Assembly: GCA_900540275.1 (NCBI GenBank)
Contig: UQFO01000006.1
Span: 1-64,000, forward strand
Direction of reading: 5' to 3'
Length of the DNA stretch: 64,000 nucleotides
Source: an uncultured Oscillospiraceae bacterium
GTDB taxonomy: Bacteria > Bacillota > Clostridia > Oscillospirales > Acutalibacteraceae
This document shows, one piece after another, positions 1-10,275 of the stretch (positions are counted from its first letter, which is position 1; every line of letters starts with the position of its first letter). The translations under genes and the position numbers were made by a program. The notes beneath the pieces were generated by a model that saw only the letters and a program-made list of their open reading frames with translations, was not told the origin of the DNA and did not search any database.

Positions 1-993
<993 letters not shown>

Positions 994-1041
994 TTTTGTC
1001 AGAGTTCAAATCTTTGCTTTTCTGTTCAATTTAAAAGAGTC

Positions 1042-1158
1042 AGCCGGTGTTTATGGCGATGAGGTCCCACCTGTTCCCTTTCCGAACACAGAAGTTAAGC
1101 TCATCTGCGTAGAAGATACTTGGACGGTGACGTCCTGGGAAAATATATCAATGCCGGC
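1042..1158 (+). rRNA. 5S ribosomal RNA
   Basis: About 117 nt with the 5S hallmarks: the terminal helix formed by GCCGG at 1043 and CCGGC at 1154, the loop TCCCACCTGTTCCC, CCGAACACAGAAGTTAAGC, and GGACGGTGACGTCCTGGGA near the 3' side. It lies about 50 bp after the 23S gene and belongs to the same rrn operon. The ends are set by the terminal helix and are good to a few bases. Confidence 0.95.
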
Positions 1159-1198
1159 TTTTTGCTTTTTATTTGTTTTGTATAATGTATATATATAT

Positions 1199-1274
1199 TC
1201 CTCAATAGCTCAGTCGGTAGAGCATGCGGCTGTTAACCGCAGGGTCGTTGGTTCGAGTCCAACTTGGGGAGCCA
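1199..1274 (+). tRNA. tRNA-Asn (anticodon GTT)
   Basis: A full cloverleaf can be drawn. The acceptor TCCTCAA pairs with TTGGGGA, the D arm is AGCTCAGTCGGTAGAGC, and the anticodon stem TGCGG/CCGCA holds the loop CTGTTAA (anticodon GTT at 1232-1234). The T arm contains GGTTCGAGTCC. The discriminator is G and the terminal CCA is encoded (1272-1274). The gene sits about 40 bp after 5S and is probably the last product of the rrn operon. Confidence 0.97.
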
Positions 1275-1276
1275 AA

Positions 1277-1317
1277 AACAGGAGTATCCATCGAAGATGG
1301 GTGCTCCTGTTTTTTGT
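1277..1317 (+). terminator. rho-independent terminator of the rrn-tRNA operon
   Basis: AACAGGAG pairs with CTCCTGTT and the inner CCATC pairs with GATGG around a GAA loop. A run of six T follows. It lies directly behind tRNA-Asn. Confidence 0.85.
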
Positions 1318-1318
1318 T

Positions 1319-1718
1319 ATACAATATGGGTGCGCGGCAGTAACCCTGCGTGGGAACAGCCGCACCGGCTGTTAACTGGCGCAAGGCCTGCCGCCGCCAG
1401 CGGCGGAAGCAGGCGGGCTTTGCGCAGGAAGAAACAGGGAGAATCAGCGCCGCTCCAAGGCGCTGAGGCGACCTTTGTTTCTGACCGATTTGGTCGTTGG
1501 TTCGAGTCCAACTTGGGGTCTGAGCGCAAAGAAAACGGTCCGGTGGACCGTTTTCAGCGAAGAGCATCACAGCCGGTAACACGCCGGAGGCGGGGTGGCT
1601 GTAGCCGACTTTTGATAGAAAATTAAAGGGCAATCTTTCGAACCCTGTTTCAGAGCGCCTGCCTTTATGGCAGGCGTTATACACGAATGTACTTCTAAAA
1701 TCAGAAAAGAGTGCTTTT
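1319..1718. other. gene-free stretch between tRNA-Asn and the first protein gene
   Basis: About 400 bp without a convincing gene. It contains the tRNA-derived repeat at 1492-1518. It also contains a perfect 11-bp hairpin (GAAAACGGTCC/GGACCGTTTTC, 1531-1555) and a smaller hairpin GCCTGCC/GGCAGGC near 1657-1674. Overlapping open frames on both strands cross the tRNA or these hairpins and have no ribosome-binding site, so I reject them. Confidence 0.6.
1492..1518 (+). repeat. 27-bp copy of the tRNA-Asn 3' half (T arm and acceptor)
   Basis: Bases 1492-1518 repeat 1243-1269 of tRNA-Asn exactly (from GGTCGTTGG to CAACTTGGGG) and then diverge before the discriminator and CCA. No D arm or anticodon arm precedes it, so it is not a tRNA gene. 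Duplicated tRNA 3' ends are what tRNA-targeting integrases leave behind, so this may be the far att site of an element that has decayed to about 220 bp. It could also be a partial tRNA duplication. Confidence 0.8.
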
Positions 1719-1976
1719 TCAGCCTTCTATCGATTGTTTCCATTCTGACAGCCACTTGTGTTTATCTTTTGCTACGGCGTCAACAATTGACCTTCCAGAG
1801 TCGAACCTGTCAAAGGTTCCGGAGGAAATTTCATTTAAAACCATATTGAGTATTTTTTCATAATACTGTTCTGGATTCGTATTACTTCCCGTTTGAGAAA
1901 AATATTGTTGTGTTTCCTGCTGTGAGAAACTGGCGTATATATCCTTGACTTCCTGCATTAATTTTTCGCGATTCAT
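1719..1976 (-). CDS. small hypothetical protein, 85 aa
   Basis: The frame begins MNREKLMQEV and is preceded by a clean AAGGAG six bases before ATG, which supports it as a real gene. The product is polar and Gln/Asn/Ser-rich in the middle (SQQETQQYFSQTG). It has amphipathic helical stretches, no signal peptide, no membrane segment and no cysteine. I do not recognise a family. It appears monocistronic, with nothing on the same strand close upstream. Confidence 0.6.
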   Translation of the reverse strand: MNREKLMQEVKDIYASFSQQETQQYFSQTGSNTNPEQYYEKILNMVLNEISSGTFDRFDSGRSIVDAVAKDKHKWLSEWKQSIEG

Positions 1977-2310
1977 AGTTATCTCCTTTTTATTAATATT
2001 CCCTATGAATATGGTTGCTCTTCTTTGCGGATTTATACAGAGAATACTTAATAGCAGCTTGCCTATCGGCCGTGGGAGATAAAAACAGACTGTAAACTTA
2101 TGAATGTCCGTATTCAGGGTTGGTTATGAACGTAATCTGTGAGTATCCAATCAATCTAAACAGTTACCCGTCTGGTCCTCCCTGATGGGATTAAATTGAT
2201 TTAGCAATGTGGCCACAGGACCAAAGCGGTTCCCGGTGTTTTCCCTGACTTTTCAGCAAAAAACGGACAGCCGCATTGCTGTCCGTTTTTTGCTATGAGT
2301 TTAATATGAT
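1977..2310. other. intergenic stretch with a bidirectional terminator
   Basis: No gene is seen. At 2258-2294 a strong inverted repeat (AAAAAACGGACAGC/GCTGTCCGTTTTTT, loop CGCATT) has T runs on both strands. It would end transcription of the CotH-type gene, which stops at 2311 on the minus strand. Confidence 0.75.
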
Positions 2311-5300
2311 TTAAGACCACACAGATGTCTGTCTCGGCTGTCCAATATCATAATCGTTTGAATACCGGGCCAAATACTGCATGACAAGAAGCACATCTGC
2401 CATGTTGACGTCCCCGTCGTTATTTATATCAGCTGCTGTCAGGCCGCTTCCAGCGAGCGTTTTTATGCGGGCTAAATGCTTTTGCATAGAAAGAACGTCT
2501 GAAAGGTTGACTGTGCCGTTTTCATCCGCGTCGCCTACCAAAACGGTAACAGCCGTGTTAGGATGATAAGCTACGGCTGCACAGTTGTATTTTCCGCCCC
2601 CGCTATGCTCCATCGCAATATGAATTTTATCTTCCAAATCCGGCGCGTTCAGGTCATATGTTTGCTGTCCTTCGCCGTTATTATAAAGGACACGGTCGTA
2701 GCCCGCGGGCAAAACGGCCTTGAAAATATTGTTTCCTACATATGTCATTTCCTGGCCAGGCCACTTAAACGCCTCTCCGCCTGAATTCCAGGTGTAGAAG
2801 TTCACCGTCGTCCATTTTGTCGCTGAATTGTCAAAGTATACGACCCGCTTAATATGGGATAGTATTTCGTTTTTTGCCGCTTCCTTTGCAAGAGCGGCGT
2901 CTGATACAAGAGTGGCGTTATGTATCTTCCTGATACCGTTTTGCAGGCGCTCGGTAAGGCTCTGAATTTCTTCCTCGGTATAATGAACGGGGTCAATGGA
3001 AGCTGCCAAATCCTTCAGCTCGTCAGAAAATTGCGAAACAGCGCCGTTAAGCCCTTGCTCAGTACCCTGGTACACAGCCCAAACGCCGTCGGTTCCAGAT
3101 ACGGTGCTTTGGTATCCAGGCCCATTGCTAGTGAAAATCAAGCTGTCGTGGGCACGAACTCTTTGCGTTGCAAGCTGGGGAGAGCCGTTGTTGTTAAAAA
3201 TAATCCAGTCAAATCCGGCGGGAACAGTCGCCATATAAATATCGCCGCTAACCCTCGTCATTGCTTTGCCGGGCCATTGCTCTTCAAAGCCTTGAGCACC
3301 CCATATGTAATAATGCGGAACGGACCATCTGGTGCTCGAGTTGTCATAATATACTGTCCTTGCTGTTTTACCGTCGTGCGGCTCAGAGAAAAAGTGACTG
3401 ATATCGTAATCGTACTCCTGCAAAACAGCCGCGATTTCCGCGCAGGAAACGGCGGACTCTATTCTGCCAAGCACATCCTGTTTCTTGTTTTCGAACCTTT
3501 CTTTTTCGGCGCTTGTCAGTGCGTATTCTGGCATTTTATAAGACATTGTCTTTACTTCCCTTATTGCTCCGCTGATGTTTTCCGCAGTTGCGGACACAAA
3601 ACCCGCGCTATTGAAAAAGTCCGCCCTGCTTTCTATGAAGCCCTGCAGCTGGCTGATGCCTGATTCCAAACCAGCACGGTTCCATCTTTTTTGATTCAGG
3701 GCATAGGAGGAAGCTACCGACTTGCCGTAATCGCCGAGGCTTTTTAATATGCTGCTGCCGTTTTGGCTTTCACCGAGCAATATGCGTACCGCGGGATATA
3801 CATTGCCCGTCCATTGCTCCATCACGAGCTTTTGGAAATCGCTGTGCATACAAAGCGCCGAATAAATGGTATGCTCCGCGTCGCTGATACGCCTGCTCTG
3901 GTTTACCCACCATGTGTAAGGGTCGCTCAAATCGACGCCATGCTGCGTACCCAGAAATCCCAGCCCGGCATCCCAGTCCCACGTTGGGCCTGAATGGAGC
4001 TTACCGTCTCCGGCTTTATCCGTATCCTTCCAAAAATAGCAGCTGTTCCTGCCCGCGTCAACATTGACGGCTAGCTCCTGCAAAAGATAGAATTTCGCCG
4101 CTGCCTGTGCGTCAATATAGTCGGTATAATACTTTCTCTTGGAATTGTAGCCTGTTTCGGAGTAGATGGCTTCCTCCATATCCTCAACAAAGCCCTTGAT
4201 GTACGCAACCTGTTCTCTCGATGCGTTTTCAGGCGACTTAATCGTCACCCTTTGCCCGCGTTTTGTTACAAAACCGCTGGGCTCGCTGTAATAGCGGTAA
4301 TCGTCAAATTCCAGCAGGTATCCGCCGGTAATATCGTCCGGGTTATTGGGTATTTCATAGCCCTTCATCGAGTCGGCCTCAGGGTCGTTCGGACCAAAAC
4401 GCGGATAGCTGTCCAGCTCATCCGAATTGACGTCCTCCGTTTTTTTGGTAAGGTCGGTAATCTTCACCAAATTGTTTTTCCCGACATCGACCCGTTCAAT
4501 CAGCTGGTAAATGCCGAAATACTCACCGTTAATCACCAAGTCAATATATTCTGAATGCGGCGAATATTGCAGGCCGATTTCGCTTGCAAGATCATGCATG
4601 ATTTTATGCCGGAATACGGTCGGCTCGCTGTGAACAGCCAGAAGGCTCCACTTTTTGCTGGAATCCATTCCCAGCAGGGAAGAGGCGGAGGGCAGCTTTA
4701 TGTTATACGGCTTTTTGTCCAAAGTCCAGGAGGTATTGCCGCGGCCCTTGATATGGTCGAGCGCCCCGTCATATTGAGCCGTTGCTTCTCCTTTTTCCGC
4801 CAGCATCATTTTACCAGGCATTTTTAATTCTTTATCCTGATGGACAAGGGACAGGTCGTCTTCCGTCGTAATAAACATAGCGGGTAAATCATCCGCCTTC
4901 ATTACGACGATATTGTAGCGCTTCCCGTTGTTTGTCAAAACAAATTCTCCGCCGTTTGAGGCGCTGAATGCCGCGGTCGGCTCGCCGCTTATAAGCGCCG
5001 TTTCACCAACGCGCGCTTCGCCCTCAAAGGTATGCCAGATGGTCAGGCTTTCCAAATCCGCGGTTGACGGCAAGAACAGATAATACTTGCCATCCGTATC
5101 TTTATGCCATTTAACAGCCGAGATGTCAGAAGAAACCAGCGCCGAACCATCCGCCCACAGTGTGTTTGCCGCGCCGTTTAAAACATATTCAGGTGTTTTT
5201 TTATCATTTCCGGCCTGATAATCCCATGTGCCGTCGGCAAGGCAGCGGGGGATAAAGAGCGGGTCGTCGAGGTCAGATGTCCTGAAATCCACCTGCTGGA

Positions 5301-6060
5301 AATCCACAAGGTTGTTGTCCGTATCCACATACCGCTCGCTGCCTGCGCTTAAGCGCACGTAACCTTTTTGCTTGGACTGCGCATCTGACGCGCCCTGCAT
5401 GATGCAAGCGGTTTCATAACCGTCCGCCTGCTGAGAAGGGACGGTGGGCGCGCCGTCATTGCCGGAAACGCCGAACATATCGACATAGCCCTGTGTCCTG
5501 CCTGCCCCGTCGCCGTCAAAAGGATTATGAAGCGAAGGGGGGAGCAGCTGCCGGTTTGCCATGATAACTACCTTGACGCCTTTTGAGTGGAGCTTTGCAA
5601 GCGGCAGCCCAAAATTTTGGTCAAACGTTTTTCCTGTAAGGTCAAGGCGTCCTTTGGTGCCCGTGCCGCCTGCTGAACCGCTTTCGTCGCCCATGTTGAC
5701 AAGGAATGAATGGTGCGCCGGTATTTCGCCTTCAAGGTCGAGCTTTTCCCAGCCAGGCGTTTTATCTGAATCCATGCATTTGTACTGCAGGGAGTATGTA
5801 TCCGAAAGGCTCACGCTGAATTCGTTGGGATTGTAAATTTCGACAAAGCTGTGCGTTCCGGCGGACGAGCTGTCTGTCCCGAAATAGACCATACCAATAA
5901 CCAGTTTTGCCGGTTCAGAATTGCTTTTTGCCTGTGCCGAGCCGTCCGGCAGGGCTATTTGGGATGCCGCGCGCATGGCCGGAAATTGCATGGCGGACAG
6001 CATACAAACGGTCAGGAGCAGTGATATAAATAATCGAATACCGCCTCTTTTAGTTTTCAT
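2311..6060 (-). CDS. secreted CotH-type protein with LTD-like, two starch-binding-like and dockerin modules
   Basis: About 1249 aa. An N-terminal signal peptide (KTKRGG, then a hydrophobic stretch ending near AMRAA) marks it as exported. Residues about 55-260 look like a lamin-tail (LTD) fold. Residues about 395-820 are a CotH protein-kinase-like domain with HIKGRGNTSW near 440, a FRHKIMHDLA stretch, and GPTWDWDAGLG near 695, which carries the metal-binding acidic motif of CotH kinases. Two modules at about 903-975 and 1073-1145 share VYYDNSSTRW/VYFDNSATKW, WPG and a P-A-G-[FY]-D motif, like CBM25/26 starch-binding modules. A type I dockerin with two DxDxDG-like loops (DADENGTVNLSDV, DINNDGDVNMADV) ends the protein. 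ATG at 6060 follows AAAGGAATTG and is preferred to an upstream TTG. The role is probably cell-surface or amylosome-like; substrate unknown. Confidence 0.85.
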   Translation of the reverse strand: MKTKRGGIRLFISLLLTVCMLSAMQFPAMRAASQIALPDGSAQAKSNSEPAKLVIGMVYFGTDSSSAGTHSFVEIYNPNEFSVSLSDTYSLQYKCMDSDKTPGWEKLDLEGEIPAHHSFLVNMGDESGSAGGTGTKGRLDLTGKTFDQNFGLPLAKLHSKGVKVVIMANRQLLPPSLHNPFDGDGAGRTQGYVDMFGVSGNDGAPTVPSQQADGYETACIMQGASDAQSKQKGYVRLSAGSERYVDTDNNLVDFQQVDFRTSDLDDPLFIPRCLADGTWDYQAGNDKKTPEYVLNGAANTLWADGSALVSSDISAVKWHKDTDGKYYLFLPSTADLESLTIWHTFEGEARVGETALISGEPTAAFSASNGGEFVLTNNGKRYNIVVMKADDLPAMFITTEDDLSLVHQDKELKMPGKMMLAEKGEATAQYDGALDHIKGRGNTSWTLDKKPYNIKLPSASSLLGMDSSKKWSLLAVHSEPTVFRHKIMHDLASEIGLQYSPHSEYIDLVINGEYFGIYQLIERVDVGKNNLVKITDLTKKTEDVNSDELDSYPRFGPNDPEADSMKGYEIPNNPDDITGGYLLEFDDYRYYSEPSGFVTKRGQRVTIKSPENASREQVAYIKGFVEDMEEAIYSETGYNSKRKYYTDYIDAQAAAKFYLLQELAVNVDAGRNSCYFWKDTDKAGDGKLHSGPTWDWDAGLGFLGTQHGVDLSDPYTWWVNQSRRISDAEHTIYSALCMHSDFQKLVMEQWTGNVYPAVRILLGESQNGSSILKSLGDYGKSVASSYALNQKRWNRAGLESGISQLQGFIESRADFFNSAGFVSATAENISGAIREVKTMSYKMPEYALTSAEKERFENKKQDVLGRIESAVSCAEIAAVLQEYDYDISHFFSEPHDGKTARTVYYDNSSTRWSVPHYYIWGAQGFEEQWPGKAMTRVSGDIYMATVPAGFDWIIFNNNGSPQLATQRVRAHDSLIFTSNGPGYQSTVSGTDGVWAVYQGTEQGLNGAVSQFSDELKDLAASIDPVHYTEEEIQSLTERLQNGIRKIHNATLVSDAALAKEAAKNEILSHIKRVVYFDNSATKWTTVNFYTWNSGGEAFKWPGQEMTYVGNNIFKAVLPAGYDRVLYNNGEGQQTYDLNAPDLEDKIHIAMEHSGGGKYNCAAVAYHPNTAVTVLVGDADENGTVNLSDVLSMQKHLARIKTLAGSGLTAADINNDGDVNMADVLLVMQYLARYSNDYDIGQPRQTSVWS

Positions 6061-6439
6061 ATAAATCAATTCCTTTCTTCATTTCGCAGCATTGTCACAC
6101 AACGATTTGGGCCACGCATCAGCCTGCCGTATGGGTGGCTCACGTTTTTTCGTAAGGCAGAGCAGTGCTGCCTTTATTATATAGGAGTAAAACTGTGAAG
6201 TAAAGGAAAAAATATGCTATTCGCATTATATGATAGAATTTTGTCGAAAAATTTTGTTTATATAAACAAGGGGGAGCAAGGGCGTTTTTAATACCGAACG
6301 GAATGAGCCGCCGCGTTTATAAGTACTCTGCTGTCTGAAATTCAAAATAGAACCAATATCATCAAATAAAGGGCCGGCGTCACTTCGACGCCGGCCCTTT
6401 AGGGTTAGCCTGATATTCAGCGGGAGCTGAACACACATT
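6061..6439. other. intergenic stretch with the ireB terminator
   Basis: About 380 bp with no gene. A perfect GC-rich hairpin (AAAGGGCCGGCGTC/GACGCCGGCCCTTT, 6371-6404) with a T-rich tail on the minus strand would terminate the pheS-pheT-ireB direction. The AT-rich 6180-6300 part probably holds the promoter of the CotH-type gene, but I cannot place it with confidence. Confidence 0.65.
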
Positions 6440-6685
6440 TTATTTATTCAAAAAAGACTTAACCAAAGCCTCCAGAAGATCGTCGCGGTCTATCTTACTG
6501 ATGATGTTGCGCGCGTTGTGGTACGTCGTGATATATGTGGGATCTTCTGAAAGGATGTAGCCAACGATTTGGTTGACAGGGTTATAGCCCTTTTCCTTGA
6601 GCGCGTCGTAAACGGTCGTCAATGCGCGCTTAATCTCGTCGTCCTTGTCTCCTCCAAGCGAGAATATCATCGTCTTGTCAAACAT
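6440..6685 (-). CDS. ireB: IreB family regulatory phosphoprotein
   Basis: The 81-aa product matches the short, highly conserved IreB/UPF0297 family (YrzL in B. subtilis), with the signature stretches LTTVYDALKEKGYNP, NQIVGYILSEDPTYI and HNARN. In Enterococcus, IreB is a substrate of the Ser/Thr kinase IreK and phosphatase IreP and influences cephalosporin resistance; that is family knowledge, not shown here. GGAGGTGG eight bases before ATG supports the start. In many Firmicutes ireB precedes ruvX and alaS, but here it stands behind pheT, about 100 bp away. Confidence 0.93.
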   Translation of the reverse strand: MFDKTMIFSLGGDKDDEIKRALTTVYDALKEKGYNPVNQIVGYILSEDPTYITTYHNARNIISKIDRDDLLEALVKSFLNK

Positions 6686-6783
6686 GATTCCACCTCCGGT
6701 ATTTGTATTGTACTACGCGGCATGGGAAAGTTCAATAATTATTTGTGAACTTTTCAAAGTCCTCTTCCTTATCTTTTTGCATA

Positions 6784-9159
6784 TCAGCTGCGTAATACCG
6801 CTCCCACTTTGTCGAGCGCCTTCATAATACGCTTGACAGTAGCGGAAGCCTGCTCGTCTGTCAGCGTGCTGTCAGCGCTTCTCAAGGTAATGCTGAACGC
6901 AACGCTTTTTTTGCCTGCCTCAATCTGCTTGCCCTGGTAGACGTCAAACAGCTTGAGGGATTCGAGATAACTGCCCGCGGCGGAGGATATCGCCTTTTCA
7001 AGCGTCAGCACAGGGATGTTTTCATCACAGATAACGGCGAGATCCCTTGTAATGGCCGGGTATTTCGGCAGCGGCTTATAGCTCTTAGCAAGCTGCGCGT
7101 TTTTGTACATTACGTCGGCGTCAAGGCTCATAGCGTAAACCCTTCCGGCAATTCCATAGTTTTTGGCGCATTCCGGATGAATTTCACCGAGTACGCCGAG
7201 CTCCTCGCCGCCGATTGTAAGCACTGCGCACCGGCCGGGATGATATCCAAACGGTTCGCTGCTCGCTTCAATGTCCCAGCCGTACACGCCGGCCTTGTCG
7301 AGCAGCGCCTCCGCAATGCCCTTCATGGTAAAGAAATCGATATCCCCGCCGTACATGCCGGCTATAAGCTTGTTTTTCTCAATTGGCAGTTCGTCGGGCG
7401 CGGTCGGGATATATTCCTTCGCAAGCTCAAACAGGTGTGCCTGCGGGTTGCGGTTGTTATAGTTCTTAGAAAGGATTTCCATCATGGAGGGCAGCGCGGT
7501 CGTACGCATAATGCTCGTGTCCTCGCCGAGCGGGTTGGAGATGACGACGGAATTCCTCAAAGGGTGGGTTTCCGGCATCAGTACCTTTCCGTAATATTTG
7601 GGGCTGATGAACGAATAGGTCATTATCTCAGAAAGCCCCATCGCAAGCATGGATTCGCTGAGCATCTGGTCGAACTTCTGGCGCGCGCTGTATTTTCCCT
7701 GCGCCCCGCCGCTGATTGCCGTGGACTTTATCACGTTATAGCCGTAGAAACGGGCAATTTCCTCCGCAATGTCGGCCTTATGCTCCAAATCGGGGCGGAA
7801 GGTCGGAACGATGATGTCGCTGCCGTCGATTTGACACTCGATTTTCTCGAGGATTTCTACCATTTTTTCACGCGGGATGTCTGTTGCGAGGAACGAGTTA
7901 ATCCACTGCGGGTCAAGCCCTATCCGCCGCTCCACGTTCTGGTAGCAGAAATCCGTAATGATTCCATCCATCACGTCGCCCGCGTCCAAAAGCTCAACCA
8001 GCTCGCACGCACGGTTGAGCGCAGGCAGGCAGGCGTTCGGGTCGAGGCCCTTTTCATATCGGGAAGAGGCGTCTGTACGCATGCCGTGCTGTTTTGCCGT
8101 CAGGCGAACGGAGCTTCCTGAAAAGTTTGCGGATTCAAACACGATGGTCGCCGTGTCGTCCATAATGCCGCTGAATTCGCCGCCCATAACGCCGGCTATC
8201 GCAACCGGCTTGTTCGCGTCCGCAATGACGAGGTTGTTATCCGTAAGCACGCGGTCGATACCGTCGAGCGTCGTAATCTTTTCACCGTTCCTGGCAAGGC
8301 GCACGCGGATTTTTCCCTCGTCGATATAGCGCAGGTCGAACGCGTGCATCGGCTGGCCGTATTCCAGCATTACATAATTTGTAATATCGACAATGTTGTT
8401 GATGGGGCGCACGCCCATTGCGCGAAGGCGTTCGCGCATCCAACGCGGGGAGGGCTTCACCCGCACGTTCTTTACAATGCGCGCGCTGTAAACCCGGCAC
8501 AAATCCGGCGCTTCGATTTTAACGTCGAGCAGGCCTTTACAGTCTCCGCCGCCGCCCTTTACAACAGGTGTGTGGAGCTTTAGCTCCTCTCCGAAGGTCG
8601 CCGCCGATTCCCTTGCAAGGCCGATGACGGAAAAGCAGTCCGGGCGGTTCGAGGTAATCTCAAATTCCACCTTCGTATCGTCTAGGCCAATCGCGCTGCG
8701 GATATCCTGGCCGATTTCACAGCTCTCCTGCAAAACGAAAATACCGTCCTCGACTGCATAGGGGAAATCATGCTGTGTCAGCCCAAGCTCGCCGAGAGAG
8801 CAGAGCATCCCGCAGCTTACAACGCCGCGCAGCTTACCCTTTTTGATTTTCGTGCCGTCGGTCAAAACAGAATTGTCCTTCGCGACGGGAACCAGGTCGC
8901 CCTCCTTGAGGTTGGAAGCGCCGGTAACAATCTGTAAGGGCTCGTCCCCTCCGGCGTCCACCTGGCAGACGACGAGCTTGTCGGCGTCCGGGTGCTTTTC
9001 AATCGAGAGGATTTTACCGACTACGACGTTTTTTATTTTTTCGCCTTCTATTTCATAGCCCTCCACCTTCGAGCCGCTCATCGTCATCGCTTCCGCGAAT
9101 TCTCTTGGCGGCATTTGGGCTTTGGTGAATTCATTCAGCCATTTCATGGAAAGATTCAT
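6784..9159 (-). CDS. pheT: phenylalanine-tRNA ligase beta subunit
   Basis: The 791-aa product has the usual length and order of bacterial PheT. It has an N-terminal tRNA-binding (OB) domain at about 40-150 (VVGKILSIEKHPDADKL), B3/B4 editing domain, B5 domain, the catalytic-like core (YSFISPKYYG, then RNPLGEDTS-like NSVVISNPLGED) and a C-terminal ferredoxin-fold anticodon-binding domain (PLPKYPAITRDLAVI). With PheS it forms the alpha2beta2 enzyme that charges tRNA-Phe in the cytosol. It follows pheS by 30 bp and shares the T-box leader. The ribosome-binding site AAAGGAG is 12 bases from ATG. Confidence 0.98.
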   Translation of the reverse strand: MNLSMKWLNEFTKAQMPPREFAEAMTMSGSKVEGYEIEGEKIKNVVVGKILSIEKHPDADKLVVCQVDAGGDEPLQIVTGASNLKEGDLVPVAKDNSVLTDGTKIKKGKLRGVVSCGMLCSLGELGLTQHDFPYAVEDGIFVLQESCEIGQDIRSAIGLDDTKVEFEITSNRPDCFSVIGLARESAATFGEELKLHTPVVKGGGGDCKGLLDVKIEAPDLCRVYSARIVKNVRVKPSPRWMRERLRAMGVRPINNIVDITNYVMLEYGQPMHAFDLRYIDEGKIRVRLARNGEKITTLDGIDRVLTDNNLVIADANKPVAIAGVMGGEFSGIMDDTATIVFESANFSGSSVRLTAKQHGMRTDASSRYEKGLDPNACLPALNRACELVELLDAGDVMDGIITDFCYQNVERRIGLDPQWINSFLATDIPREKMVEILEKIECQIDGSDIIVPTFRPDLEHKADIAEEIARFYGYNVIKSTAISGGAQGKYSARQKFDQMLSESMLAMGLSEIMTYSFISPKYYGKVLMPETHPLRNSVVISNPLGEDTSIMRTTALPSMMEILSKNYNNRNPQAHLFELAKEYIPTAPDELPIEKNKLIAGMYGGDIDFFTMKGIAEALLDKAGVYGWDIEASSEPFGYHPGRCAVLTIGGEELGVLGEIHPECAKNYGIAGRVYAMSLDADVMYKNAQLAKSYKPLPKYPAITRDLAVICDENIPVLTLEKAISSAAGSYLESLKLFDVYQGKQIEAGKKSVAFSITLRSADSTLTDEQASATVKRIMKALDKVGAVLRS

Positions 9160-9189
9160 TTTATACGCAACTCCTTTCTTTTGGGTTCA

Positions 9190-10209
9190 TCAGAACTGAT
9201 TCAGAAAACGCACGTCGTTCTCGAAGAACAGGCGCATATCGTCGATTCCATAGCGGCGCATGGCGACGCGCTCCAAACCCAGCCCAAGCGCAAAGCCGCT
9301 GTATACCTCCGGGTCAATGCCGCAGTTTGAAAGCACCTTCGGGTGCACCATACCGCAGCCGAGTATTTCAATCCAGCCCTCGCCCTTGCACAGGCGGCAG
9401 CCTTCTCCATGGCAGCTGAAGCACTGCACGTCTACTTCGGCGGACGGTTCTGTAAACGGGAAGTGGTGCGGGCGGAAGCGTACGACGGAATCCTCTCCGT
9501 ATAAGCGCTTGACAAAGGTTTCAAGCGTACCCTTTAAATCGGCAAAGGTAATTCCTTTGTCAACGACAAGCCCCTCAATCTGGTGGAACAGGGGAGAGTG
9601 CGTTGCGTCGACCGCGTCGCTCCTGTAAACCCTGCCGGGCGAAATAACGCGGATAGGCGGCTTTTGCTGTTCCATTGTGCGCACCTGTACGGGGGAGGTC
9701 TGTGTCCGCAGCACAATATTGTCGTTGATATAGAAGGTGTCCTGCGTGTCGCGCGCGGGATGGTTTTTCGGCATGTTAAGCGCTTCAAAGTTGTAGTAAT
9801 CGGTTTCGACCTCGGGGCCTTCCACAATATCAAAGCCCATGCCGACAAAGATTTCCTTGATTTCGTCGAGCACAATCGTGAGCGGGTGCTTTGCTCCGAG
9901 CACGGGCTTTTTTCCCGGCAGCGTTACGTCTAGCTTTTCCGCTTTTAATTGCTCGAGCTGTTTTTTCTCATTTAGCTCCTGTACCTTACTCTCGATTGCA
10001 TCCTCGATAAAGGTGCGCACCTCATTCGCGAGCTGCCCGATAACCGGGCGCTCCTCAGGCGTGAGCTTGCCCATCTGCTTTAGAATAGATGTAAGCTCGC
10101 CCTTTTTGCCGAGATACTTGATTCGCAGCTGTTCGATGTCCGCCGCCGCATGTGAGCCTTCAAGGGCTTCCTTTGCCGCCGCGCGGATGGACTCCAGTTG
10201 ATTTTTCAT
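9190..10209 (-). CDS. pheS: phenylalanine-tRNA ligase alpha subunit
   Basis: 339 aa from ATG at 10209, which follows GAAAGGAAG. The longer frame that starts upstream would run into the T-box terminator and is rejected. The N-terminal coiled-coil arm (about 1-90) is followed by the class II core with motif 2 GRVYRSDAVDATHSP, FHQIEGLVVD, the Phe-pocket region EPSAEVDVQC and motif 3 GLGLERVAMRRYG. Two CxxC pairs (CFSCHGEGCRLC) fit the zinc-binding-like insertion common in bacterial PheS. The product pairs with PheT downstream. Confidence 0.98.
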   Translation of the reverse strand: MKNQLESIRAAAKEALEGSHAAADIEQLRIKYLGKKGELTSILKQMGKLTPEERPVIGQLANEVRTFIEDAIESKVQELNEKKQLEQLKAEKLDVTLPGKKPVLGAKHPLTIVLDEIKEIFVGMGFDIVEGPEVETDYYNFEALNMPKNHPARDTQDTFYINDNIVLRTQTSPVQVRTMEQQKPPIRVISPGRVYRSDAVDATHSPLFHQIEGLVVDKGITFADLKGTLETFVKRLYGEDSVVRFRPHHFPFTEPSAEVDVQCFSCHGEGCRLCKGEGWIEILGCGMVHPKVLSNCGIDPEVYSGFALGLGLERVAMRRYGIDDMRLFFENDVRFLNQF

Positions 10210-10275
10210 CGTGGATTTCTTCCTTTCATCAGTTGTTATTAAGCCTTTATGCAAGAGTATGGGAAGATTTTGGCA

